DNA of 64,000 nucleotides, taken from Betaproteobacteria bacterium (GTDB lineage Bacteria > Pseudomonadota > Gammaproteobacteria > Burkholderiales > Rhodocyclaceae). The DNA is taken from positions 1,881,001 to 1,945,000 of the forward strand of contig JADJLT010000001.1 of NCBI GenBank assembly GCA_016709965.1. The letters are read 5' to 3'. Position numbers and translations under genes: made by a program. Below are positions 35,808 to 44,819 of this stretch, one piece after another. A model generated the notes under the pieces. The model was not told the DNA's origin. It saw only the letters and a list, made by a program, of their open reading frames with translations, and did not search any database. Every line of letters begins with the position of its first letter. Within the stretch, counting starts at the first letter, position 1.

Positions 35808-36286
35808 ACCGTCACTGGATCGCCGCCCACATCCCGCATCAAGGCGACATGTGCCTGCTTGATGCGGTCAGCGAGTGGTCGGAAAATGCCATCGCCTGTC
35901 GGGCGATCAGTCACACCTCTCCGGCCAACCCGTTGCGCGCCGAAGGCCGTCTTGGCGCCGCCAACGGCATCGAATACGCCGCGCAGGCCATGGCCATCCA
36001 CGGGGCCCTGCTGGCCAATGCCAATGACCAGCCGCGCCAGGGTTACCTGACCAGTGTGCGCAGCGTCAGCCTGCATGTTGCCCGTCTCGACGACCTGCGG
36101 GGTCATCTGGAGGTTCAGGCCGAGCGTCTGTCGGGCGATGCCAACAATATTCTCTACCAGTTCTCGATCAGCCACGACGGCCGCTGTCTGCTGGACGGTC
36201 GCGCCGCCGTTGTGCTCGACGCCGCTGCGCTGAATCCGAGCGCCCACGGTCAACCGGAAAATTCGACCAAAAAGGAAATTTCATGA
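35801..36286 (+). CDS. 3-hydroxyacyl-ACP dehydratase (ApeP-like)
   Basis: 161 residues from GTG 35801, which overlaps the upstream stop; the frame goes further back without support. The hotdog pattern is visible with IPHQGDMCLLD near residue 10 and EGRLGAANGIEYAAQAMA. It probably works with the KS pair of this block. The last codons (about 148-161) are encoded by a dispersed element. Confidence 0.85.
   Translation: MLDRHWIAAHIPHQGDMCLLDAVSEWSENAIACRAISHTSPANPLRAEGRLGAANGIEYAAQAMAIHGALLANANDQPRQGYLTSVRSVSLHVARLDDLRGHLEVQAERLSGDANNILYQFSISHDGRCLLDGRAAVVLDAAALNPSAHGQPENSTKKEIS
36244..36282 (+). repeat. Dispersed element, copy 8 (3' end of dehydratase, ribosome site of reductase)
   Basis: CACGGTCAACCGGAAAATTC then GACCAAAAAGGAAATTTC. 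Its 3' half contains AAGGAA, six bases before the reductase ATG at 36283, so it seems to supply the ribosome binding site. Confidence 0.85.
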
Positions 36287-37002
36287 AACGAGCCCTTGTC
36301 ACCGGCGGCAGCGGCGGCATTGGCGCTGCGATCTGCAAGCGCCTTGCCGCTGACGGCCATCATGTCATCGTCCATGCCAACCGCAGCCCGAAAAAGGCGC
36401 AGGCGGTGGTCGACTTGATCACCGCCATTGGTGGTAGCGCTGAAGCCGTTGCCTTTGATGTCACCGAGCGTGCTGCAACGGCGGCCGTCCTGGACAAGCT
36501 GCTCGAAGCAGGGCCTATCCAGATTCTGGTCAATAACGCCGGCATCCATGCCGATGCTGTTTTCCCCGGCATGAGCACGGAGCAATGGCGTTCCGTGGTC
36601 GATGTCTCGCTGAACGGTTTTTTCAACGTTACCCAGCCGCTGACCATGCCGATGATCCGCACGCGCTGGGGTCGGATCATCAATATTTCATCGGTCGCCG
36701 GTATCACCGGCAACCGCGGCCAGGTCAATTATTCGGCGGCCAAAGGTGCGCTGCACTCGGCCAGCAAAGCGCTGGCGCTCGAGCTGGCCAGCCGTGGCAT
36801 CACGGTCAACGCCGTGGCGCCGGGCATCATCGCCACCGACATGATCGAGGGTGCGTTCGACGCTGAAACGATCAAGAGTCTGGTGCCCATGAAACGCGCC
36901 GGCAAACCAGAAGAAGTTGCCGATCTTGTCGCCTTTCTCGCCTCGGACCGTGCTGCCTATATTTCGGGGCAAGTCATTTCGATCAATGGCGGGATGATCT
37001 GA
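36283..37002 (+). CDS. 3-oxoacyl-ACP reductase, FabG-like (ApeQ-like)
   Basis: 239 residues of the short-chain dehydrogenase family. Cofactor motif TGGSGGIGAAI at residues 7-17, NNAGIHADA, then Ser in NISSVAG and YSAAKGAL with catalytic Tyr and Lys. It should reduce the beta-keto group in polyene assembly with NADPH. It overlaps the dehydratase gene by 4 bases and ends block B. Confidence 0.92.
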   Translation: MKRALVTGGSGGIGAAICKRLAADGHHVIVHANRSPKKAQAVVDLITAIGGSAEAVAFDVTERAATAAVLDKLLEAGPIQILVNNAGIHADAVFPGMSTEQWRSVVDVSLNGFFNVTQPLTMPMIRTRWGRIINISSVAGITGNRGQVNYSAAKGALHSASKALALELASRGITVNAVAPGIIATDMIEGAFDAETIKSLVPMKRAGKPEEVADLVAFLASDRAAYISGQVISINGGMI

Positions 37003-37088
37003 TCGCGGGTGAACTGCGCAGCAGTCAGATGTTTTCAGAATCATCCAGGCGCTAGAATGTGTCCATATCGTTCATCCAGGAGGCCCAC

Positions 37089-37346
37089 ATGCTTGCCCAA
37101 GTTACGGAAACCAGCCTGAGCCTGCATGAAGCAGCGCGCCTCATCAACAGTGATCCGGATGCCTTGCACGACATCGAGGTGGCACTTGCCCACGCCATCG
37201 AACATGGCGAGCTTCACGCCAACGTAAAGCGCTGGGCTACCGAACAGTGGGAGGGCCGGCAGCTGCCGGGCAACATCAACCGGCTGGAAACCTTCATCGA
37301 GCGCAGCGAGTTGGCCGCCTGGCAGCAGCGCAGCGCAGCCGCCTGA
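37089..37346 (+). CDS. Conserved small protein, unknown
   Basis: 85 residues from ATG 37089, which follows CAGGAGG by 5 bases; an earlier in-frame start at 37059 lacks a site. Mostly helical, soluble, with LHEAARLINSDPDALHDIEV near the start. No family recognised. It is convergent with the thioredoxin gene. Confidence 0.65.
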   Translation: MLAQVTETSLSLHEAARLINSDPDALHDIEVALAHAIEHGELHANVKRWATEQWEGRQLPGNINRLETFIERSELAAWQQRSAAA

Positions 37347-37352
37347 GCCGAT

Positions 37353-37679
37353 TCAGGCTGTCAGCCGGGCCAGTGCGGCACTGATTTCCGCTTCGCTACC
37401 CGGGCGAACCAGACGCTCCAGCTCCACACCATCCTTCATGAAGATCAAGGTCGGCCAAAGCTTGACGCGAAAACTGCGGCCAAGAGGTCGACCGGAGCCA
37501 TCTTCGATTTTCAGCGCACGCAGACCGGGGTAAGCCCGCTGGGCAGCCTCGATCAACGGCTGGGCGCCCTGGCAATGACCACACCAGTTGGCACCAAACT
37601 CGATCAGCACGGCGCCGTTCAAGGCATCTACTTCAGCCCGGTCCGTGGCTTCTTCAGAATAAGTCGGGATATACGCCAT
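37353..37679 (-). CDS. Thioredoxin-family protein
   Basis: 108 residues, full thioredoxin length. Active site WCGHCQG near residues 33-39, the PDI-like CGHC variant, and a cis-proline in KLWPTLIF near residue 76. Cytosolic (no signal peptide). It is followed upstream on the same strand by a Kef-type antiporter and an HPP protein, possibly one operon. Confidence 0.9.
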   Translation of the reverse strand: MAYIPTYSEEATDRAEVDALNGAVLIEFGANWCGHCQGAQPLIEAAQRAYPGLRALKIEDGSGRPLGRSFRVKLWPTLIFMKDGVELERLVRPGSEAEISAALARLTA

Positions 37680-37689
37680 GCTTTTCTCC

Positions 37690-38889
37690 TCAGGCGGAAC
37701 GCTGAATCAATGAGTGCAGGCGGGCCAGCTTCGGTGCCGCCATTGGAACAGTCAACATGGTGCTGGCCACTGCCATCAGCAACAGTGCCGTAAAGGTTTC
37801 GCTGGTGATGATTTGTTTGTCGAGCAGGATATTGGCAAAAATGATCATGATCAACGCCTTGGTCTGCAGCAGCCAGCCAATGATGCTGGCTTCGCCCGGT
37901 CGCCACTTGAGAATCCTGCCCGCGATATGAACGCCAATCAGCTTGCCGGCCACGGAAGCGACGAGCAGCACTGCCGCCGCGATAAAGACAGCCGACCCAC
38001 CGACATTCCAGTTAGTCCGCAGCCCGGTCGACAGGAAAAACACCGGCATGATGACGAGCAGCACGTGATGGCGCAGCAGGTCCATTTTTTCCTGGTCGAA
38101 CCAATCGGCTTCCATGCTCGCCCCGGCCAGGAAGGCACCAACCATGAAATGCAGTCCGGCCCAGTCGGCGCCAAAAGAAACCACCGCCAGCCAGATCAAC
38201 GCGGCATACCAGCGATCATTTGCGTCAAGGCGCACCATCACTTTGTGAAACAAGCGGGCGGTTACCGCGAAGGTCAGCAAAAACGCGGCCTGCCGACCCA
38301 TGCGTTCCCAGTCCATCAGGATCAACGCCAGAACCGCCCAGATCGCCACGTCGTCCAGGCTGGCATAGCGCAGGATGCGTTGACCGATGGGCTGGCGCAG
38401 GATTTCCAGTTTTTCCATCAGCAGGATCAGGATGGGCAGTGCGGTCACCGCGCAAGCCATGCCAACGCCGAGCACGAACTGCCAGGTCAGTGCCTTGGGT
38501 CCCATCCAGCCGTCAAAGCCAAGCATCAAGCCTGCCGCTGCACTACCCAATAGCAAGGGCGTCCCCAGCGCCAGGCCGGCCGTGATGCCGCTTTCCCGTC
38601 GATATTCCCAGGCTTTTCTGAAGTCGAGTTCGACCCCGGCAATCATCACGAAAAGCATGACCGCCCACCAGGCAATGCCGTTCAGCGACTGGACCACGGT
38701 CGGGTTGAAGACAAAGGCGTAATAGTCGGGATAGATCCGGCCAAGGATGCCCGGCCCGAGCAGGATGCCGGTCATGATCTGGACGACGACCAGCGGCGCG
38801 AAGTAATCGGTTCGGCCCAGACGCCAGATCAGGTAGGGAACGGTGAAGATGATCGCCATGGCGATCAGGAAAATTTCTGTCGTATTCAT
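37690..38889 (-). CDS. CPA2-family cation:proton antiporter (Kef/GerN type)
   Basis: 399 residues, about 12 membrane helices, no C-terminal RCK domain. Typical features are GPGILGRIYPDY in the N-terminal part and GADWAGLHFMVGAFLAGA with conserved acidic residues in the middle. It exchanges K+ or Na+ for protons. It is encoded between an HPP-CBS protein and a thioredoxin gene. Confidence 0.88.
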   Translation of the reverse strand: MNTTEIFLIAMAIIFTVPYLIWRLGRTDYFAPLVVVQIMTGILLGPGILGRIYPDYYAFVFNPTVVQSLNGIAWWAVMLFVMIAGVELDFRKAWEYRRESGITAGLALGTPLLLGSAAAGLMLGFDGWMGPKALTWQFVLGVGMACAVTALPILILLMEKLEILRQPIGQRILRYASLDDVAIWAVLALILMDWERMGRQAAFLLTFAVTARLFHKVMVRLDANDRWYAALIWLAVVSFGADWAGLHFMVGAFLAGASMEADWFDQEKMDLLRHHVLLVIMPVFFLSTGLRTNWNVGGSAVFIAAAVLLVASVAGKLIGVHIAGRILKWRPGEASIIGWLLQTKALIMIIFANILLDKQIITSETFTALLLMAVASTMLTVPMAAPKLARLHSLIQRSA

Positions 38890-38894
38890 CGCCT

Positions 38895-40043
38895 TTAGCG
38901 CCTCGCTGCCGCAGCTGCCTGGCGTTGATAAATGGCAGCGAGCAGGTCGGTCTGGGTAAGGACGCCTGCCAGTCTTTGGCTATCATCCACGACCGGAATG
39001 ATGACCGGATGATCGGCTGAAGCAAGCAATGCGGCAATCTCACTGATGGCTGTCGTGGTCAGCGCCTTGGCGAAGTGGTTGCTCATGATCTGGCCGACCA
39101 CCTCGGGCTTGTCCGAATAATCGGAAGGCGTCGCGCGCAGCAGTCGGCGAATATTGTCGCCGATGCCCTGGGCGCCATGGGCTTCGACATGGCGCAGAAA
39201 ATTTTCCAGCGTCAGGACGCCGATGACCCGATTGCTGCGGTCCACCACTGGCAAGCCGTGCAAATGATTGGCTTGCATCAGTCGCCAGGCTTCATTCAGC
39301 TCGGTTGCGAACTCAACGCTGATCGCCGGAGAGCTCATCACGTCGCCGCAGGTGCGCCGCTCGTGCCGCTGGTGGGCATGGCTAGTGGCCAGGTCATAGA
39401 TGCGCACCAGATCGTCCTCGCTGATGTCCAGGTAGGTATCGAGCTGCTCCAGCGCGTGCTGGATATCTTCGTGACGAATGCTCCGCCTTGCCGGACGATC
39501 CTGCCGGGCCACCTGCGTAGCTGGCAGGCATTGTGGATAACGACGACCGGGGATCAGATTATTGACGACGAGGACCGCCATCAGCGCAGCGACGGCGTTT
39601 AGCAGTGCCGTTAGCAGCGAAGTCGGATGCTGCTGGGCACTCAGCGCAAAAACCACAGCCATGGCGCCGCCCGGCGGATGAATGCAGCGCAACCAGGCAG
39701 TCACCCAGATGGCCACCCCCAGCGCAATACCAACGGCCAAAAACGTTGGCGTAATCCACAAACCACAAAAATAGCCGATCAGCGCCGAGATGAAAAGTCC
39801 GCCGGCCAGCGACCAGGGCTGCGCCAGCGGGCTGTGGGGGAGGGCGAAGAGAATCACCGAGCTGGCCCCCAGCGGTGCCAGCAGATAGCTGATCCCCGGT
39901 TCGACCGGCACTACGGCGAGGATGGCCTGCATCAGCAGCATGCCGACCAACCCGGCCAGTGCGCTCAGCCAGCGTTCGCGTGCCGACAGTGGCGCGGCAT
40001 CGGCGATCAGGTAACGCAGCGTAAATTGGCGCAGGGCGTTCAT
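38895..40043 (-). CDS. HPP-family membrane protein with two CBS domains
   Basis: 382 residues. The N-terminal HPP domain (about 20-170) has four or five helices and the motif CIHPPGGAMA near residue 123; PLGASSVILFALP is also conserved. Two CBS domains follow (about 225-290 and 310-375). HPP domains have been linked to nitrite transport in plants; CBS pairs bind adenine nucleotides. Substrate unknown. Confidence 0.85.
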   Translation of the reverse strand: MNALRQFTLRYLIADAAPLSARERWLSALAGLVGMLLMQAILAVVPVEPGISYLLAPLGASSVILFALPHSPLAQPWSLAGGLFISALIGYFCGLWITPTFLAVGIALGVAIWVTAWLRCIHPPGGAMAVVFALSAQQHPTSLLTALLNAVAALMAVLVVNNLIPGRRYPQCLPATQVARQDRPARRSIRHEDIQHALEQLDTYLDISEDDLVRIYDLATSHAHQRHERRTCGDVMSSPAISVEFATELNEAWRLMQANHLHGLPVVDRSNRVIGVLTLENFLRHVEAHGAQGIGDNIRRLLRATPSDYSDKPEVVGQIMSNHFAKALTTTAISEIAALLASADHPVIIPVVDDSQRLAGVLTQTDLLAAIYQRQAAAAARR

Positions 40044-40046
40044 GAC

Positions 40047-40805
40047 TCAGCCGAACAGGCGGCGCAGTACCAGAAATGGCAAGCGAACGATGAAACCGAG
40101 GAACAAGCGGGTGTGCATCCACGTCAGCAAGGTATTGTCACGCAGGTAGCGGAAGTGCGATACACCCCCTTCGTCAGCCCTGAAGTAACGAACCGGGGCG
40201 TCGATATTGAGCGGCCTGACACCGGCCCAGCACAGGCGGACGACCGCCTCGGGATCAAAATCAAAACGCCGCATGAAACGGTTGGCATGCATGATTTTCA
40301 TCAGCGGCCTGATCGGATACACCCGAAAGCCGTAGAGCGAATCGCCAATGCCCATCCACAGGGTTTCGAGATTGGCCCAACCGTTCGACACCTTACGGCC
40401 ATTGACGCGTAGCGCTGGTGCATCGGCATCGAACACCGGCTTGCCCAGAACCATTTTGGCTGGCTGTGCCTGCGAGGCAGCCATGAAGGCGGGGATCAGG
40501 TCGGCCGGATGCTGGCCGTCGGAATCCATGGTCAAGGCGTGGGTAAAGCCGGCGGCAGCTGCCTGCGTGACGCCTTCGAGTACGGCCGAGCCCTTGCCGC
40601 GATTTTGCGGCAGGACGATAACCTTCAAACCCATATCGGTCGCGGCCAGTGCCTGCAACCGCTCGGCACTGCCATCGGTGCTGCCATCAACGACCACCCA
40701 CACCGGATTCCACTGAGCCCGCGCCGCCCGCACGGTGGCCAGCACCTTGGGACCGGGGTTATAGCTGGGAATCAGGACAAGATGGGTTGTTGAAGCGCTG
40801 GGCAT
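40047..40805 (-). CDS. Family 2 glycosyltransferase of the aryl-polyene region
   Basis: 252 residues. GT-A fold motifs: LIPSYNPGPKV at the start, NRGKGSAVLEG, then the DXD-like MDSDGQHPAD near residue 90. Similar to glycosyltransferases in aryl-polyene clusters that probably decorate the lipid anchor. It is the last gene of block C, downstream of the acyltransferase. Confidence 0.85.
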   Translation of the reverse strand: MPSASTTHLVLIPSYNPGPKVLATVRAARAQWNPVWVVVDGSTDGSAERLQALAATDMGLKVIVLPQNRGKGSAVLEGVTQAAAAGFTHALTMDSDGQHPADLIPAFMAASQAQPAKMVLGKPVFDADAPALRVNGRKVSNGWANLETLWMGIGDSLYGFRVYPIRPLMKIMHANRFMRRFDFDPEAVVRLCWAGVRPLNIDAPVRYFRADEGGVSHFRYLRDNTLLTWMHTRLFLGFIVRLPFLVLRRLFG

Positions 40806-40817
40806 GACGATTTCGAT

Positions 40818-41600
40818 TCAAACAGCGAATGCTGCGGTCGACGGGGAAATTGGACCAAATTCGGAAGAAAAATAAGTATCGAGTTCAGCCGAAAACACTT
40901 GCACGTTGCTCGGTGGCGGAAAGCGACGACCGAGGCGTATGCGACAGGAGAGCGGCAGGACCGGGCGGCGAAACAACGGCCAGGCCTTGCCGAGATAAGG
41001 TGTCGAGAATTCGATCAGCAGCGTTTGTACGGGAACCTTGCTGCGGTAGGCAATCAGTCCGACGCTTGGCGTACTGGCGTCAAAGGGGAAGTTCCGGGTA
41101 CGGGATCCTTCAGGAAAAATGATCAGGTGGGCACCTTGCTCAAGCTCCTCGCGAGCACCCAGAATCATCTTCAATGCTATGTCGTTGCGAATGTAACGGG
41201 CCAGTCGCGCCGCGGCACCGAACAGGATGTTATCCATCAACGATGCCTTCATCACGCAAACCGCATTGGGCAGTCGCGACACGATCATGACCGCATCCAG
41301 CAGGGAAGGATGATTGGCGGCAACAATAAGCGGCCCCTGATCGCGCAACTGGTCGATTTCATGCAGGTCGAAACGACAGGCGCAGAGCAGGCTAAGAATG
41401 CCCAGATAAACCTGGAAGCCGAATGAAATCATGCCACGGCCGAATGGTTGGCCCAGGCGTTTTGGCAGCAGGGGCTTGAGGATCAGCGCGCAGGGCAACC
41501 ATAGCAGGCAAAGCACCGCCAAAGCGCCGAGACCGACCAACATGGCGACGTATTCGTAGGCCATCCACAAGGGATTGCCTGCGCTGCCGCGATCAGTCAT
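40818..41600 (-). CDS. 1-acyl-glycerol-3-phosphate acyltransferase-like (PlsC) protein
   Basis: 260 residues from ATG 41600, overlapping the MipA-like gene by 8 bases; a longer frame runs antisense-like through that gene and is not used. The HX4D motif is in ANHPSLLDAV near residue 95 and FPEGSRTRNF is near 165. One N-terminal helix anchors it. The last 12 residues are encoded by a dispersed element. It probably acylates a glycerol- or sugar-type anchor in the aryl-polyene pathway. Confidence 0.85.
   Translation of the reverse strand: MTDRGSAGNPLWMAYEYVAMLVGLGALAVLCLLWLPCALILKPLLPKRLGQPFGRGMISFGFQVYLGILSLLCACRFDLHEIDQLRDQGPLIVAANHPSLLDAVMIVSRLPNAVCVMKASLMDNILFGAAARLARYIRNDIALKMILGAREELEQGAHLIIFPEGSRTRNFPFDASTPSVGLIAYRSKVPVQTLLIEFSTPYLGKAWPLFRRPVLPLSCRIRLGRRFPPPSNVQVFSAELDTYFSSEFGPISPSTAAFAV
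40832..40868 (+). repeat. Dispersed element, copy 9 (3' end of PlsC-like gene)
   Basis: TGCGGTCGACGGGGAAATTG then GACCAAATTCGGAAGAA. It has GTCGAC in place of GTCAAC. It encodes the last residues of the minus-strand acyltransferase (SSEFGPISPSTAA). Confidence 0.7.
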
Positions 41601-42441
41601 CGACCTTGACGCGTGTTGATGACTCACCGAGGACCCAAGTGATGGCAATGCCGGCAGCCACGTAGTCTTTCTGGCGGACAAGCGGACTATTGTCGAAAGT
41701 GGCGCCGCCCAGGTTGTCGTAGCGAACAAAGCCGCCGACCCAGTAGCTGGGGAAGCGCTTGGAAAGGGCGACCAGATACTGCATGCCGGCGTAACCGGCC
41801 TTGGCTTCATAGGCCGGACGATCGGCCGTAGCGTATTGGGGCGCCACGGTGTAGTAGTAGGCATGCTGGCGTTTGTCACCAAACAGCGGGCCGGCCAGCA
41901 TGCCGAGGTTCCAGCCAGCCATGCCGGGAATGTCGGTGATATCCATGTTCAGTTTGGGATGAAACACCAGGCCGATATCCTTCGGCGAACCTTCGAGCGT
42001 GATGGCGGTGCGTAGCGGTAGCAGCAATTTGACGAAGCGGGCGCGGTTTTCGGAACGCCAGAAGGTGACGTCCATTTGCGGGCCGATCTCGAAAGTTCCT
42101 TTGAGGTCTGGCATGCCGCTGCGTGCCGTGATGTCGTTGCTGCTGGCTGGCGGCGACAAAGCCAGGCTGACGCTGAGATCGAGCCAGTCAGAATCGAAAA
42201 AACTGCCCCGAATGCCATGGCGGTCAGCCTTCAGGAAATCGCCGTGATATGTGAAGTGCGGCACCGGCAACAGAAAATTGTTGGTCTGGTCCGAACCACG
42301 ATACGACGGAAAGCTGAAGGCCGAAACACCGGCCCCGAGCTCCCATAAAGGCAGGTCTTCTGCTGCCTGGATGCCGGGCACCACACTCGCCAGCATCAGG
42401 GCCGCCAGACAACGCTGGCGAATCTTGTTCGGTCCGGCCAT
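41593..42441 (-). CDS. MipA/OmpV-family outer-membrane protein
   Basis: 282 residues from ATG 42441. A signal peptide (about 1-25) ends near GIQAAED; the rest is a beta-barrel with WELGAGVSAFSFPSYRGSDQ near residue 32 and aromatic strand ends. MipA-type proteins interact with murein enzymes in E. coli; in this place it may help insert or bind the pigment at the outer membrane. It overlaps the PlsC-like gene. Confidence 0.85.
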   Translation of the reverse strand: MAGPNKIRQRCLAALMLASVVPGIQAAEDLPLWELGAGVSAFSFPSYRGSDQTNNFLLPVPHFTYHGDFLKADRHGIRGSFFDSDWLDLSVSLALSPPASSNDITARSGMPDLKGTFEIGPQMDVTFWRSENRARFVKLLLPLRTAITLEGSPKDIGLVFHPKLNMDITDIPGMAGWNLGMLAGPLFGDKRQHAYYYTVAPQYATADRPAYEAKAGYAGMQYLVALSKRFPSYWVGGFVRYDNLGGATFDNSPLVRQKDYVAAGIAITWVLGESSTRVKVDD

Positions 42442-42442
42442 G

Positions 42443-43444
42443 TCAATCCTCCAACGCGTGCAAGGCGCTAGCCTCGATTTCAAGCAACAGCTCCTGCCGG
42501 CAAATATCGGCCTGCAGATAAACCACTTCTGCGCCACCAATCAACGATGCCAAGGTCTCGCGAATGATCTGGAAATCACCGGCCTCACGTACATAAACGC
42601 GGTACAAGAGATCGCCCAGCGCGAATGGCGAGGAACGACGCAGGCGATTTGCTTCGCTCAGCACTGCTTCGATATTGGCAATGCACTCGCAACACTGGCC
42701 GGCCACATCGCCCGGATGCACGGTCTGGTGGCCGACAATACTGGCCGTGCCCGAGATAAACAGGATTTCCTGCCCGGGCAGGTAAACCAGCGCTCCGCGC
42801 GAAAATGTCGGGCTGCGCGGGCCATAGTCGGCCGGATAGTTGTAGGCGCTGACCTGCCGCGGGTTTTCCAGCGGCACGGCAGGTGATTTGCCGGCCATGA
42901 AGGCAATGCTCAACGGGCCACCGGCCAGACCAATGGCGCAGGCTGCGGGAACATTGCCGGTGGCACCACGATGGCATTCGAGAAAGGCATCCTGACGTCC
43001 AATATTGAACTGGCGATAGCGCTCCAGCCCCCGGGTCTCCAGATTGATCGCCGCCAGGTAATTCCAGACTCGCCACAGATGGGGCAATTGGGCAGCATCA
43101 AGCAGACGGAAGATACGACGATAGGCCTCGGCACTGGCTGCCTGCAACGACGAACACGTTGCCGAACCAGGGAAGTCGGCTTCGTCCAGTTCGATGACCC
43201 CATAAAGCAGATCGCCGGCTCGGCGCCAGACGATACCTTCGCTGGTGCCGGAGGTGAGCGCTTGATTCGTTTGCCAGACTTCCTGAACTACAGCTGTGGT
43301 CGACCCGAGCAAGGGCGCAAAAATTCGTTGTTGCGGCCAATCCGTGATGGCCCCGCTCGGCGGTTCGCCAAGGATGGCCCCACCCAGCTCGGCGCCGGTT
43401 TCACGTGAAACCGTCAGTGGAAAGGAAGCGAAGCGGAGCGTCAC
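42443..43444 (-). CDS. Chorismatase (FkbO/Hyg5/XanB2-like)
   Basis: 333 residues from GTG 43444, which overlaps the stop of the flavoprotein gene (TAGTG); the open frame extends back to 43504 without domain support. The RidA-related chorismatase fold is visible in HLWRVWNYLAAIN, LERYRQFNIGR, ENPRQVSAYNYPADYGPRSP and the RidA-like strand ALVYLPGQEILFISGTASI. XanB2 in Xanthomonas makes 3- and 4-hydroxybenzoate from chorismate for xanthomonadin; here it should supply the aryl starter. The reaction type (3-HBA or 4-HBA) cannot be told. A parS-like palindrome lies in codons 12-16. Confidence 0.85.
   Translation of the reverse strand: MTLRFASFPLTVSRETGAELGGAILGEPPSGAITDWPQQRIFAPLLGSTTAVVQEVWQTNQALTSGTSEGIVWRRAGDLLYGVIELDEADFPGSATCSSLQAASAEAYRRIFRLLDAAQLPHLWRVWNYLAAINLETRGLERYRQFNIGRQDAFLECHRGATGNVPAACAIGLAGGPLSIAFMAGKSPAVPLENPRQVSAYNYPADYGPRSPTFSRGALVYLPGQEILFISGTASIVGHQTVHPGDVAGQCCECIANIEAVLSEANRLRRSSPFALGDLLYRVYVREAGDFQIIRETLASLIGGAEVVYLQADICRQELLLEIEASALHALED
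43398..43411. promoter_or_regulatory. parS-like site 3
   Basis: GTTTCACGTGAAAC, a perfect palindrome, inside the first codons of the chorismatase gene (encoding TVSRET), about 9-10 kb from the origin. Confidence 0.85.
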
Positions 43445-44781
43445 TATGCGTTGTAAACGACAGCGTCGTCGACCTTGCGAATATTGAATTTCCGCTGCTT
43501 CCAACCCATGAACGCCCGCTTCGGCTGCATGATGTTGGCGGCGTAATAGAGGAACTTGAAGACCCAGATCGATGGCCAGATGGGTGTCTTGCCAAAAATG
43601 TCACCCGCCAGCATGGAGAGCACGGCCTCCTTGGCCCGTAGGACATTGCGGGGTCCCATAAAGAATTCACGCATGATCGGATTGGTCACGCGATAGATGA
43701 ACCAGGAGAATTCCTTCGGCCCATGCCTCATCAGCGCGTCAAAACGTTTCAGGGCAGCTGCGGCCTTGGCTGGTGTCCTGAGGCAGGTATCGATGGCCTC
43801 GGCGGCGATCACGCCACTATTCATGGCCAGCAGCACGCCGGAGGAAAATACCGGATCAATGAAGGCATAGGCATCGCCGAGCATGACGTAATTGCTGCCG
43901 TGGTTTCGCTCGGATACATACGAAAAATTGCCGGTAGCTTCGACTTCGTTGATCAATTTGGCGTTGGTCAGCCGCATGGTCAGTTTTGGACACTGGGCAA
44001 AACCGTCGCGCAGGAATTGTTCCAGACTGCGGTCGCCCTTGGTTTTCATGTAGTAAGGCCAAGTCACCATGCCAATGCTGGTGATGTCGTTTGGCATCGG
44101 GATGAACCAGAACCAGCCGTGATCGAACCAGAAAATGGTGATATTGCCTTCGGCCGGGCCTTCATGACGCTGAACGCCAGTGAAATGACCGTAGATGGCC
44201 GAACTGTTGTGTTTCGGGTTTCGGTGCTTGATCTGGAAACGATTGGCCAGAAAAGTGTCACGGCCCGAAGCGTCAACGACAAAACGGGCCTGCCATTCAG
44301 TTTCGCGTCCGTCATCATGGACTGCACGAACGGCTGCATTGTTGTCAGGCAGGAAATCGACTGCCTTGGCCTTGCAGCCTTCATGGACTTCGACGCCCTT
44401 TTTCTCGGCATTGCGAATCAGGATTTCGTCAAACTGGTCGCGCTTGACCTGGTAGGCGTAGGGCATGGATTTGTCCCAGGCTTCAGCAAAGTTGAAGACC
44501 GAGGTCATTTCATGATTTGGCGAAACAAATTCAGCACCGGGTTTCATCATGCCGATGGCCTTCACTTGCTCGGCGATGCCCATGCGTTCGAATAATGGCA
44601 AGTTGGCCGGCAACAGGGATTCGCCAATGTGAAAGCGCGGGTGGTGCGCCTTTTCCAGTACCACCACCTTGTAACCCTTTTCGACCAGCATCGGCGCAAC
44701 GGTAGAACCAGCAGGCCCGCCACCAATCACCAGCACATCGCACTGTCGACGTTCCACATTCTTCGCCTGCTGTTCCATCAC
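43444..44781 (-). CDS. FAD-dependent halogenase-like oxidoreductase
   Basis: 445 residues. The FAD-binding GGGPAGS is near residue 20, with EKAHHPRFHIGES following. WFWFIP near residues 222-227 fits the WxWxIP motif of flavin-dependent halogenases, and GDAYAFIDPVFSSG is the second FAD motif. Similar flavoproteins occur in xanthomonadin and aryl-polyene clusters, and xanthomonadins are brominated. A halogenase role is thus possible, but related hydroxylases and reductases share parts of the pattern. The gene is next to the chorismatase gene. Confidence 0.8.
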   Translation of the reverse strand: MMEQQAKNVERRQCDVLVIGGGPAGSTVAPMLVEKGYKVVVLEKAHHPRFHIGESLLPANLPLFERMGIAEQVKAIGMMKPGAEFVSPNHEMTSVFNFAEAWDKSMPYAYQVKRDQFDEILIRNAEKKGVEVHEGCKAKAVDFLPDNNAAVRAVHDDGRETEWQARFVVDASGRDTFLANRFQIKHRNPKHNSSAIYGHFTGVQRHEGPAEGNITIFWFDHGWFWFIPMPNDITSIGMVTWPYYMKTKGDRSLEQFLRDGFAQCPKLTMRLTNAKLINEVEATGNFSYVSERNHGSNYVMLGDAYAFIDPVFSSGVLLAMNSGVIAAEAIDTCLRTPAKAAAALKRFDALMRHGPKEFSWFIYRVTNPIMREFFMGPRNVLRAKEAVLSMLAGDIFGKTPIWPSIWVFKFLYYAANIMQPKRAFMGWKQRKFNIRKVDDAVVYNA

Positions 44782-44819
44782 TAACTACCCTTTATCTTTC
44801 TTTACGGCTGAAGTCTGTC

